Source of the DNA: Lamellibrachia columna
Taxonomy: Eukaryota; Annelida; Polychaeta; Sabellida; Siboglinidae
Reading direction: 5' to 3'
Length of the DNA stretch: 64,000 nt
NCBI GenBank assembly: GCA_963662155.1
Contig: OY759263.1
Coordinates: 540,095 to 604,094, forward strand
The notes under the pieces: generated by a model
Told to the model about the DNA's origin: nothing
Database searches by the model: none
The model's input: only the letters and a program-made list of their open reading frames with translations
Shown: piece after piece, positions 10,806-22,047 of the stretch
How positions within the stretch are numbered: position 1 is the stretch's first letter
Layout of the letters: every line of letters starts with the position of its first letter
Program-made: the position numbers and the translations under genes

Positions 10806-11390
10806 ATTTGCTGTATCTCAAGAACTTACGATGGTTCCACTGTAATTTTTTTATGAAACTTGTTGATATAATGACCTTGCTAAAGATAACTTTTATCAAA
10901 ATAGAGGTTTATTCAATTTGGTCTTATCAGGTCAAAGGTCAAGGTAAGTGACCTAACGGACCTTTGTAAAAACTTGTTCAAACTGCCACGTGATGCATAT
11001 CTCTGGATACAGCAATATCTCAGCTTTATTTTAAGATCAAAAACAGGACTTTAGGACCATTAAGGTCACAGTTATGTTTACATACATTTTAGATGTAATG
11101 CAAAATTGTCAAAAAACTCACTTTAAATTGCTGTATCTCAAGGTCTCTTCATGGTCCCATTCTAATTTTTTGTATGGTACTTGTTGATACGATGACCTTG
11201 CTAAAGATCAAATTTGATCAACTCTTTTTGGGTATATTGGATCAAAGGTCAATGACCTTTACAATTTTTTTTTTAAATGCAACATGATGCATATCAATTG
11301 ATAGAACAATGTTTTAGCTTTATTTTAAGACCAAAACCAGTAGGACCATTAGGGCCAAAGTTATGTCTAGATATGTGTTAAAAAGTAACA
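10806..11390. repeat. Two-copy subterminal duplication of the transposon
   Basis: About 10806-11100 and 11125-11390 share gctgtatctcaag, acttgttgata, atgaccttgctaaagat, ggtcaaaggtcaa/ggatcaaaggtcaatgacc, gatgcatatc, agctttattttaaga and aggaccatta. The offset is roughly 320 bp. They are diverged tandem copies next to the right inverted repeat. Confidence 0.8.
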
Positions 11391-11415
11391 TAGAATTTCT
11401 TTCATTTCTGTATAA

Positions 11416-11566
11416 TTAATATGCAATAACTCAACAACTATTTCACTTACAAGTCCAAAATTTGGTTTTTAAGTAAATTGCACAACAGGCCCAACCTGTG
11501 TGCTAAATTTCATTAAAATCGGAGGGGGTCAAGAATATTGCTGGTTGATTTCATATGGAATGACCC
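11416..11566 (-). repeat. Right terminal inverted repeat of the transposon
   Basis: Reverse complement matches 6145-6288 as described for the left repeat. The outermost bases tgaccc are followed by the candidate target-site copy attt (11567-11570). Confidence 0.85.
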
Positions 11567-11677
11567 ATTTCTTTTAATTATTTCAACTTGTAAGCATTTC
11601 TATATGGTCAAAATAAATATATGTGTCTGTCACCTGACCAAATAGAAGGCTTTAGTGTCATTAGAAGCCACACTTAC

Positions 11678-11763
11678 TTGACAAGGCTGTCCATGTTGAC
11701 TTCAACAGTGAGGAAGTAGTGAGGGATGGTTGTCTTGGACTCAAGTAGTCGCCTCGCAATCAC
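11678..11763 (-). CDS. DLAT: DLAT internal exon, start of the acyltransferase core (TIPHYFLTVEVNM)
   Basis: 86 nt. Acceptor ATGCTGTTGTCAG, exon starting at 11763; donor GTCAA|GTAAGTGTG at 11678/11677. It encodes VIARRLLESKTTIPHYFLTV then EVNMDSLVK, with the last Lys codon split AA|A to the next exon. The pattern R-L-(x)-S-K-x-T-I-P-H-(Y/F) is the start of the 2-oxoacid dehydrogenase acyltransferase domain, where the I-P-H-(Y/F) strand follows the first helix. It is entered in phase 0 from exon 42720-42556 (…NIRQ), across an intron of about 30.8 kb. No splice-derived array flanks this exon, but one stray unit of the 57-bp array lies at 11826-11860. Confidence 0.95.
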
Positions 11764-12176
11764 CTGACAACAGCATCAGGTCTGATTCACAAAAATTCTG
11801 GACGACTATGAATGCATGTAACGTACAGGGAGGTGGTTATCTAAGGATGACATCATTCACTGCCAAAAATAATTTTCTTATGCAAGAAAATATTTCTTGA
11901 AACAAGAATTTTTTAATGTAGAATTTTTTCTGGGCAATTTCCAGATATGTGATTGAATATGAAAATTTTCTTGAATGAAGAAGATACTTTATAGTGAACA
12001 AAGATTTGAGATAAATATTCTTAATGTTAGAATTGTTTATTGAATTAAGAAAACATGTTCTTACTCAAGAAAAACATTTGAAATAAATATTTTTAATGCA
12101 AGAAGATTTTCTTGAGTTAAAGCTGCTTCTTCAAATGGTTCAACTCATCGTGAATCCAGTTAATTAATGTCCAGAT
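11764..12176. other. DLAT intron: stray 57-bp-type unit and AAGAAAAT-rich tract
   Basis: 11826-11860 (acagggaggtggttatctaa followed by ggatgaca) is one isolated copy of the unit that fills 25255-42473. From about 11866 to 12125 the sequence is a mosaic of aagaaaat/attttctt motifs in both orientations, of the same kind as 24725-25245 at the left edge of the big array. Confidence 0.75.
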
Positions 12177-13231
12177 GTGTAGCGTGTGACTAGCTTAAGT
12201 AATGTGTAGTGTGTGACTAGCTCAAGTAATGTGTAGTGTGTGACTAGCTTAAGTAATGTGTAGTGTGTGACTAGCTCAAGTAATGTGTAGTGTGTGACTA
12301 GCTTAAGTAATGTGTAGCATGTGACTAGCTCAAGTAATGTGTAGTGTGTGACTAGCTCAAGTAATGTGTAGTGTGTGACTAGCTTAAGTAATGTGTAGCA
12401 TGTGACTAGCTCAAGTAATGTGTAGTGTGTGACTAGCTTAAGTAATGTGTAGTGGGTGACTAGCTTAAGTAATGTGTAGTGTGTGACTAGCTTAAGTAAT
12501 GTGTAGTGTGTGACTAGCTTAAGTAATGTGTAGTGTGTGACTAGCTTAAGTAATGTGTAGTGTGTGACTAGCTTAAGTAATGTGTAGCGTGTGACTAGCT
12601 TAAGTAATGTGTAGTGTGTGACTAGCTTAAGTAATGTGTAGTGTTTGACTAGCTTAAGTAATGTGTAGTGTGTGACTAGCTTAAGTAATGTGTAGTGTGT
12701 GACTAGCTTAAGTAATGTGTAGTGTTTGACTAGCTTAAGTAATGTGTAGTGTGTGACTAGCTTAAGTAATATGTAGTGTGTGACTAGCTTAAGTAATGTG
12801 TAGTGTGTGACTAGCTTAAGTAATGTGTAGTGTGTGACTAGCTTAAGTAATGTGTAGTGGGTGACTAGCTTAAGTAATGTGTAGCGTGTGACTAGCTTAA
12901 GTAATGTGTAGCGTGTGACTAGCTTAAGTAATGTGTAGTGTGTGACTAGCTTAAGTAATGTGTAGTGTTTGACTAGCTTAAGTAATGTGTAGTGTGTGAC
13001 TAGTTTAAGTAATGTGTAGTGTGTGACTAGCTTAAGTAATGTGTAGTGTTTGACTAGCTTAAGTAATGTGTAGTGTGTGACTAGCTTAAGTAATGTGTAG
13101 TGTGTGACTAGCTTAAGTAATGTGTAGTGTTTGACTAGCTTAAGTAATGTGTAGTGTGTGACTAGCTTAAGTAATGTGTAGTGGGTGACTAGCTTAAGTA
13201 ATGTGTAGTGGGTGACTAGCTTAAGTAATGT
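12177..13231. repeat. 27-bp minisatellite, about 39 copies
   Basis: Units gtgtgtgactagcttaagta plus atgtgta, 27 bp = 9 codons, hence an artefactual 368-codon minus-strand ORF (LKLVTHYTL repeated). Variants carry gggtgac, tttgac, gcatgtgac or ctcaag. The right flank matches 5698-5880. Confidence 0.96.
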
Positions 13232-14898
13232 ACGCAGCCTGTTTAATAAAAAATGCCTATATTTGTTCAAATCATCAAAAGAATTGACTTCAGTCTTTAA
13301 ATCTGGTAAGGATCAAAACAGTGAATACACAAAATGGTAAACACTGTGTGAGTCAATGCCGATCATGGGCGTGATTTCAATCCTCTTGCTAATCACACGA
13401 CAAAGTGACGAAATTTCACCAAGGGTGAAAATCATGATTTTTCAGCATTTCGATTTTCACTTCACTTAATGCTTCGACAATCATTAAGTAATTTAATAGT
13501 TTGTCTAATGATTTCACAAAAACCATACACAAAAGTTGCACAAATGAGATAAAATTTTGCAGTGGATAATAGGTAGGTTTAGTTTTTCGCAAAATTACTT
13601 TTAAATGAGACTTGAGGATATACCTTTAAGAAAATATTCTTATTGAAAAAATAAATGTTAAATAAATATTCTTTAAACTAAATTTTTTTCAATTTGTGCA
13701 TATTAACATTTTCTTTCCATCCACAAATTGGTATTTTTATGCATATTGGTAAAGGAAACAATCTTGGCAAAATCATAAGATGAAATATGGCACATAATGC
13801 TATGTCAACAGCAGAGGTGTGTTAGTGTGATGTGTACAAATTTGGTGAAAATAATTCACCATAAAAAGGGCTGCAATATTGCTAGCATGTTATTCTATGT
13901 TAATTTGTTGGCTCGAACATCAATAATTTTGATTTATTGATGGCTAATGTCTGACTTGTCAACTGTGTGACAAGAAGGCCCTACACAGCTCTAAAAATGA
14001 CAGTGAATATAATTCAACTATAAAACAGACTTGTTATCAAATGCATGTCGAAGCAAATGCCATTTTCCAGGATCAAATGCAAATGTTTTGGCTATGTATT
14101 ATATATGCATCATGATTATATTAGCAAAGCTACATGTTCTAATATAATATTTCCTGGTTACCATGACCACCAGACAGGGTTGAAAAAAATCATGATTTAA
14201 AAAAAAAAAATAAAAAAATCAGATTTTTTTTATTTAAATCAGATTTTTTTTTTATTTATTTATTTGATTTTATTTTTTATTTTAAATCTGGTATATAGAT
14301 ATTTATATAGATGTTTAAATTTGTAAACTCTTTCAAACATGTTCTATTCAAATCGATTTGGGTTCTTGTCTTAACAGAGGGTACATAATTTTTGCTTATA
14401 TAAAGACATTAGACAATGTCCACAAGGCCTCACCCCCTGTAGTTGCATAATCTGCCTTGGAAAGGAAAGCATGCTGTGTGTCTGTGGCTGTAGCAGTGGT
14501 AATTATTGTTTGCCTATAGGGTGGATTAGCACCTGTCCAGGGCTCTGTGTACTCTAAGGGTCTCTAACCAGAATACAAACTGGTACAGTATTAAACAACT
14601 GAGTCAACATACTGAATTGGTAACAACTAGCACAAGCTATAAGTGGACTTTAACTCAGGGCTTATGTGTTGAAAAGATACTTCATCTGGAAGACAAGTTT
14701 GTGTGGCTTCACTGCATTCAGAAAGGGAATAGCTCAAACATACACAATGTCATAAAATATTTGACTATCAGGCTATCTGGTGTCAATACAGCTACACAAG
14801 TGTGCACACTTTGTGTTTTGTATTAAAAAACATACAAAACTTTGTTGATCTCGATGCTTGTAAAAAATTATTTGTGTTAAATTCATATAAATCAGCGA
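13232..14898. other. DLAT intron, dispersed repeat then unique AT-rich sequence
   Basis: 13232-13610 is the second copy of the dispersed repeat at 5698-5880. The remainder has no recognised gene. 14180-14290 is a low-complexity poly-A/poly-T tract with aaatcagattttttt repeated in both orientations, possibly a decayed small transposon. Confidence 0.5.
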
Positions 14899-17800
14899 GG
14901 TACAGGGTACAGCCGTTGCTACTTGTTGTTGCGTCAATAAGGTACAGGGTACAGCCGTTGCTACTTGTTGTTGCGTCAATAAGGTACAGGGTACAGCCGT
15001 TGCTACTTGTTGTTGTGTCAATAAGTTACAGGGTACAGCCGTTGCTACTTGTTGTTGCGTCAATAAGGTACAGGGTACAGCCGTTGCTACTTATTGTTGC
15101 GTCAATAAGGTACAGGGTATAGCCGTTGCTACTTGTTGTTGCATCAATAAGGTACAGGGTACAGCCGTTGCTACTTATTGTTGCGTCAATAAGGTACAGG
15201 GTACAGCCGTTGCTACTTGTTGTTGCATCAATGAGGTACAGGGTACAGCCGTTGCTACTTGTTGTTGTGTCAATAAGGTACAGGGTACAGCCGTTGCTAC
15301 TTGTTGTTGCGTCAATGAGGTACAGGGTACAGCCGTTGCTACTTGTTGTTGTGTCAATAAGGTACAGGGTACAGCCGTTGCTACTTGTTGTTGCGTCAAT
15401 GAGGTACAGGGTACAGCCATTGCTACTTGTTTTTGTGTCAATAAGGTACAGGGTACAGCCGTTGCTACTTGTTGTTGCGTCAATTAGGTACAGGGTACAG
15501 CCGTTGCTACTTGTTGTTGCGTCAATAAGGTACAGGGTACAGCCGTTGCTACTTGTTGTTGCGTCAATGAGGTACAGGGTACAGCCGTTGCTACTTGTTG
15601 TTGCATCAATAAGGTACAGGGTACAGCCGTTGCTACTTGTTGTTGTGTCAATAAGGTACAGGGTACAGCCGTTGCTACTTGTTGTTGTGTCAATAAGGTA
15701 CAGGGTACAGCTGTTGCTACTTGTTGTTGCGTCAATAAGGTACAGGGTACAGCCGTTGCTACTTGTTGTTGTGTCAATAAGGTACAGGGTACAGCCGTTG
15801 CTACTTGTTGTTGTGTCAATAAGGTACAGGGTACAGCCGTTGCTACTTGTTGTTGTGTCAATAAGGTACAGGGTACAGCCGTTGCTACTTGTTGTTGTGT
15901 CAATAAGGTACAGGGTACAGCCGTTGCTACTTGTTGTTGCGTCAATAACGTACAGCCATTGCTACTTGTTGTTGCGTCAATAAGGTACAGGGTACAGCCG
16001 TTGCTACTTGTTGTTGCATCAATAAGTTACAGGGTACAGCCGTTGCTACTTGTTGTTGGGTCAATAAGGTACAGGGTACAGCCGTTGCTACTTGTTGTTG
16101 CGTCAATAACGTACAGCCATTGCTACTTGTTGTTGCGTCAATAAGGTACAGGGTACAGCCGTTGCTACTTGTTGTTGCGTCAATAACGTACAGCCATTGC
16201 TACTTGTTGTTGTGTCAATAAGATACAGGGTACAGCCGTTGCTACTTGTTGTTGCGTCAATAACGTACAGGGTACAGCCGTTGCTACTTGTTGTTGTGTC
16301 AATAAGATACAGGGTACAGCTGTTGCTACTTGTTGTTGTGTCAATATGGTACAGGGTACAGCCGTTGCTACTTGTTGTTGCGTCAATAAGGTACAGGGTA
16401 CAGCCGTTGCTACTTGTTGTTGCGTCAATGAGGTACAGGGTACAGCCGTTGCTATTTGTTGTTGCATCAATAAGGTACAGGGTACAGCCGTTGCTACTTG
16501 TTGTTGTGTCAATAAGGTACAGGGTACAGCCGTTGCTACTTGTTGTTGTGTCAATAAGGTACAGGGTACAGCCGTTGCTACTTGTTGTTGTGTCAATAAG
16601 GTACAGGGTACAGCCGTTGCTACTTGTTGTTGTGTCAATAAGGTACAGGGTACAGCCGTTGCTACTTGTTGTTGCGTCAATAACGTACAGCCATTGCTAC
16701 TTGTTGTTGCGTCAATAAGGTACAGGGTACAGCCGTTGCTATTTGTTGTTGCATCAATAAGTCACAGGGTACAGCCGTTGCTACTTGTTGTTGCGTCAAT
16801 AAGGTACAGGGTACAGCCGTTGCTACTTGTTGTTGCGTCAATGAGGTACAGGGTACAGCCGTTGCTATTTGTTGTTGCGTCAATAAGGTACAGGGTACAG
16901 CCGTTGCTACTTGTTGTTGCATCAATAAGGTACAGGGTACAGCCGTTGCTACTTGTTGTTGCATCAATAAGGTACAGGGTACAGCCGTTGCTACTTGTTG
17001 TTGTGTCAATAAGGTACAGGGTACAGCCGTTGCTACTTGTTGTTGTGTCAATAAGGTACAGGGTACAGCCGTTGCTACTTGTTGTTGTGTCAATAAGTTA
17101 CAGGGTACAGCCGTTGCTACTTGTTGTTGTGTCAATAAGGTACAGGGTACAGCCGTTGCTACTTGTTGTTGCGTCAATGAGGTACAGGGTACAGCCATTG
17201 CTACTTGTTGTTGCGTCAATAAGGTACAGGGTACAGCCGTTGCTACTTGTTGTTGCGTCAATAAGGTACAGGGTACAGAAGTTGCTACTTGTTGTTGCGT
17301 CAATAAGGTACAGGGTACAGCCATTGCTACTTGTTGTTGTGTCAATAAGGTACAGGGTATAGCCGTTGCTACTTGTTGTTGCGTCAATGAGGTACAGGGT
17401 ACAGCCATTGCTACTTGTTGTTGCGTCAATAAGGTACAGGGTACAGCCGTTGCTACTTGTTGTTGCGTCAATAAGGTACAGGGTACAGAAGTTGCTACTT
17501 GTTGTTGCGTCAATAAGGTACAGGGTACAGCCATTGCTACTTGTTGTTGTGTCAATAAGGTACAGGGTACAGCCGTTGCTACTTGTTGTTGCGTCAATGA
17601 GGTACAGGGTACAGCCATTGCTACTTGTTGTTGCGTCAATAAGGTACAGGGTACAGCCGTTGCTACTTGTTGTTGCGTCAATAAGGTACAGGGTACAGAA
17701 GTTGCTACTTGTTGTTGCGTCAATAAGGTACAGGGTACAGCCGTTGCTACTTGTTGTTGTGTCAATAAGGTACAGGGTATAGCCGTTGCTACTTGTTGTT

Positions 17801-20800
17801 GCGTCAATAAGGTACAGGGTACAGCCGTTGCTACTTGTTGTTGTGTCAATGAGGTACAGGGTACAGCCGTTGCTACTTGTTGTTGAGTCAATAAGGTACA
17901 GGGTATAGCCGTTGCTACTTGTTGTTGCATCAATAAGGTACAGGGTACAGCCGTTGCTACTTGTTGTTGTGTCAATAAGGTACAGGGTACAGCCGTTGCT
18001 ACTTGTTGTTGCGTCAATAACGTACAGCCATTGCTATTTGTTGTTGCGTCAATAAGGTACAGGGTACAGCCGTTGCTACTTGTTGTTGTGTCAATAAGGT
18101 ACAGGGTACAGCCGTTGCTACTTGTTGTTGCATCAATAAGGTACAGGGTACAGCCGTTGCTACTTGTTGTTGTGTCAATAAGGTACAGGGTACAGCCGTT
18201 GCTACTTGTTGTTGCGTCAATGAGGTACAGGGTACAGCCATTGCTACTTGTTGTTGCGTCAATAAGGTACAGGGTACAGCCGTTGCTATTTGTTGTTGCG
18301 TCAATAAGGTACAGGGTACAGCCGTTGCTACTTGTTGTTGTGTCAATAAGGTACAGGGTACAGCCGTTGCTACTTGTTGTTGTGTCAATAAGGTACAGGG
18401 TACAGCCGTTGCTACTTGTTGTTGTGTCAATGAGGTACAGGGTACAGCCGTTGCTACTTGTTGTTGTGTCAATAAGGTACAGGGTACAGCCGTTGCTACT
18501 TGTTGTTGCATCAATAAGGTACAGGGTACAGCCGTTGCTACTTGTTGTTGCGTCAATGAGGTACAGGGTACAGCCATTGCTACTTGTTGTTGCGTCAATA
18601 AGGTACAGGGTACAGCCGTTGCTATTTGTTGTTGCGTCAATAAGGTACAGGGTACAGCCGTTGCTACTTGTTGTTGTGTCAATAAGGTACAGGGTACAGC
18701 CGTTGCTACTTGTTGTTGTGTCAATAAGGTACAGGGTACAGCCGTTGCTACTTGTTGTTGTGTCAATGAGGTACAGGGTACAGCCGTTGCTACTTGTTGT
18801 TGTGTCAATAAGGTACAGGGTACAGCCGTTGCTACTTGTTGTTGCATCAATAAGGTACAGGGTACAGCCGTTGCTACTTGTTGTTGCGTCAATGAGGTAC
18901 AGGGTACAGCCGTTGCTACTTGTTGTTGCGTCAATAAGGTACAGGGTACAGCCGTTGCTACTTGTTGTTGCATCAATAAGGTACAGGGTACAGCCGTTGC
19001 TACTTGTTGTTGCGTCAATGAGGTACAGGGTACAGCCATTGCTACTTGTTGTTGCGTCAATAAGGTACAGGGTACAGCCGTTGCTATTTGTTGTTGCGTC
19101 AATAAGGTACAGGGTACAGCCGTTGCTACTTGTTGTTGTGTCAATAAGGTACAGGGTACAGCCGTTGCTACTTGTTGTTGTGTCAATAAGGTACAGGGTA
19201 CAGCCGTTGCTACTTGTTGTTGTGTCAATGAGGTACAGGGTACAGCCGTTGCTACTTGTTGTTGTGTCAATAAGGTACAGGGTACAGCCGTTGCTACTTG
19301 TTGTTGCATCAATAAGGTACAGGGTACAGCCGTTGCTACTTGTTGTTGCGTCAATGAGGTACAGGGTACAGCCGTTGCTACTTGTTGTTGCGTCAATAAG
19401 GTACAGGGTACAGCCGTTGCTACTTGTTGTTGTGTCAATAAGGTACAGGGTACAGCCGTTGCTACTTGTTGTTGTGTCAATAAGGTACAGGGTACAGCTG
19501 TTGCTACTTGTTGTTGTGTCAATGAGGTACAGGGTACAGCCGTTGCTACTTATTGTTGCGTCAATAAGGTACAGGGTACAGCCGTTGCTACTTGTTGTTG
19601 CATCAATGAGGTACAGGGTACAGCCGTTGCTACTTGTTGTTGCATCAATAAGGTACAGGGTACAGCCGTTGCTACTTGTTGTTGTGTCAATAAGGTACAG
19701 GGTACAGCCGTTGCTACTTGTTGTTGTGTCAATAAGGTACAGGGTACAGCCGTTGCTACTTGTTGTTGTGTCAATAAGGTACAGGGTACAGCCGTTGCTA
19801 CTTGTTGTTGTGTCAATAAGTTACAGGGTATAGCCGTTGCTACTTGTTGTTGCGTCAATAAGGTACAGGGTACAGCCGTTGCTACTTGTTGTTGCGTCAA
19901 TAAGGTACAGGGTACAGCCATTGCTACTTGTTGTTGCGTCAGTGAGGTACAGGGTACAGCCGTTGCTATTTGTTGTTGCGTCAATAAGGTACAGGGTACA
20001 GCCGTTGCTACTTGTTGTTGTGTCAATAAGGTACAGGGTACAGCCGTTGCTACTTGTTGTTGCGTCAATAACGTACAGCCATTGCTACTTGTTGTTGCGT
20101 CAATAAGGTACAGGGTACAGCCGTTGCTACTTGTTGTTGTGTCAATAAGGTACAGGGTACAGCCGTTGCTACTTGTTGTTGCATCAGTAAGGTACAGGGT
20201 ACAGCCGTTGCTACTTGTTGTTGCATCAATAAGGTACAGGGTACAGCCGTTGCTACTTGTTGTTGTGTCAATAAGGTACAGGGTACAGCCGTTGCTACTT
20301 GTTGTTGTGTCAATAAGGTACAGGGTACAGCCGTTGCTACTTGTTGTTGTGTCAATAAGTTACAGGGTACAGCCGTTGCTACTTGTTGTTGTGTCAATAA
20401 GGTACAGGGTACAGCCGTTGCTACTTGTTGTTGCGTCAATGAGGTACAGGGTACAGCCATTGCTACTTGTTGTTGCGTCAATAAGGTACAGGGTACAGCC
20501 GTTGCTACTTGTTGTTGCATCAGTAAGGTACAGGGTACAGCCGTTGCTATTTGTTGTTGCGTCAATAAGGTACAGGGTACAGCCGTTGCTACTTGTTGTT
20601 GCGTCAATAAGGTACAGGGTACAGCCATTGCTACTTGTTGTTGTGTCAATGAGGTACAGGGTACAGCCGTTGCTACTTGTTGTTGCGTCAATAAGGTACA
20701 GGGTACAGCCGTTGCTATTTGTTGTTGCGTCAATAAGGTACAGGGTACAGCCGTTGCTACTTGTTGTTGTGTCAATAAGGTACAGGGTATAGCCGTTGCT

Positions 20801-21350
20801 ACTTGTTGTTGCGTCAATAAGGTACAGGGTACAGCCGTTGCTACTTGTTGTTGTGTCAATGAGGTACAGGGTACAGCCGTTGCTACTTGTTGTTGAGTCA
20901 ATAAGGTACAGGGTATAGCCGTTGCTACTTGTTGTTGTGTCAATAAGGTACAGGGTACAGCCGTTGCTACTTGTTGTTGCGTCACTGAGGTACAGGGTAC
21001 AGCCGTTGCTATTTGTTGTTGCGTCAATAAGGTACAGGGTACAGCCGTTGCTACTTGTTGTTGTGTCAATAAGGTACAGGGTATAGCCGTTGCTACTTGT
21101 TGTTGCGTCAATAAGGTACAGGGTACAGCCGTTGCTACTTGTTGTTGTGTCAATGAGGTACAGGGTACAGCCGTTGCTACTTGTTGTTGAGTCAATAAGG
21201 TACAGGGTATAGCCGTTGCTACTTGTTGTTGTGTCAATAAGGTACAGGGTACAGCCGTTGCTACTTGTTGTTGCGTCAATAACGTACAGCCGTTGCTATT
21301 TGTTGTTGCGTCAATAAGGTACAGGGTACAGCCGTTGCTACTTGTTGTTA
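14899..21350. repeat. 42-bp minisatellite, about 150 copies (6.4 kb)
   Basis: Units ggtacagggtacagccgttg plus ctacttgttgttgcgtcaat plus aa. At 42 bp (14 codons) there is no stop in several frames, which yields ORFs of 502 and 600 codons on opposite strands. Shortened 35-bp units (gtcaataacgtacagccatt) recur near 15948, 16108, 16186, 16681, 18018, 20071 and 21286. Three tandem 210-bp blocks, each marked by an 'acagaagttgct' variant at 17277, 17487 and 17697, show higher-order duplication. No splice-site similarity seen. Confidence 0.97.
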
Positions 21351-21921
21351 TGCAATAATTCATAATAGTTTCATAACTTTGTCACTAATCAATTTGGGAT
21401 AAAAGATAATTAGAGAGAACAATGATATTTTAGCTGCAGTGTAAACCAAATGAGACAGATAATAAAGGATTGTGCACAGTGCAAATACGGTGAACATAAG
21501 ACTTGGTCCACATTCTCATTCTGAAATTCATAAAAAAATATTGAGTTGAAGGCTGAATTTTTCTGAAGATATAGTAACTACATTCCTAATGAACTGAGAA
21601 GTCATTGCAAGTATCCCTGACAGTATAAAGTAGTGCTTAGGAACTTGTCCTATAAAAATAACAATAGAATACAGACTGCTAAAATCACCCTCAGAAATAA
21701 AAAAATTATTTTTTTACACTCTGTATATACATTATCCGTCTAATTATCATTCTTTAAATTTGTGATGCACATCTGTACGAATATGTCTAGACATTCAGCT
21801 CTGCACTTACAGGCACCTGAAAATATATCCCAATAATGGGTACGTTTATCCCTTAGCTTAGTTTTTCTGTAAAGTTGCTCAAATAAAGGATTGTGTACAG
21901 TGCACAGTGCAAAACCTGTAG
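21351..21921. other. DLAT intron, no recognised gene
   Basis: AT-rich. A short motif, aaaggattgtgcacagtgcaaa, occurs at about 21461 and in variant form at about 21887. Nothing else recognised. Confidence 0.5.
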
Positions 21922-22047
21922 TAATTCTTTTTGTGATGACAAAACTATATCTAATACATTTTCTCCCCTGGTTGGTTTCAGCACGTACTAGAACCAACCA
22001 GGGGAGAAAATGTATTAGATATAGTTTTGTCATCACAAAAAGAATTA
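21922..22047. repeat. Perfect 56-bp inverted repeat at the 5' end of the LINE
   Basis: Arms 21922-21977 and 21992-22047 are exact reverse complements around a 14-nt loop. The right arm is LINE coding sequence (…RGENVLDIVLSSQKEL…), so the left arm is an inverted copy of the element's own 5' end. Confidence 0.95.

Larger units (their letters stand above)
6145..11566. mobile_element. DNA transposon with ~150-bp terminal inverted repeats (about 5.4 kb)
   Basis: The left end, from 6145 (GAGGCATTCTACGTGAAATC), and the right end, read inward from 11566 (GGGTCATTCCATATGAAATC), are inverted repeats. They share AACCA, GACCCCCTCCGATTTTAATG, AAATTTAGCACACA, CCTGTTGTG and TTGAGTTATTGCATATTAAT. A 4-bp attt flanks both ends (6141-6144, 11567-11570), a possible target-site duplication. 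Inside is a broken transposase-like gene on the plus strand (7436-10700), a 23-bp array and a 37-bp array. It sits in the DLAT intron between exons 11678 and 4623. The superfamily is not assigned. Confidence 0.85.

Noticed and set aside
12164..13270. 368-codon minus-strand ORF (LLKLVTHYT repeats)
   Set aside because: 27-bp unit artefact; no non-repetitive domain.
14617..14826. Short plus-strand ORF
   Set aside because: No recognisable features; ordinary intronic sequence of this length often contains such ORFs.
14899..21363. ORFs of 285-600 codons (RYRVQPLLLVVAS and TQQQVATAVPCTLL repeats)
   Set aside because: Shadows of the 42-bp unit on opposite strands; the peptides are the same unit read in different frames.
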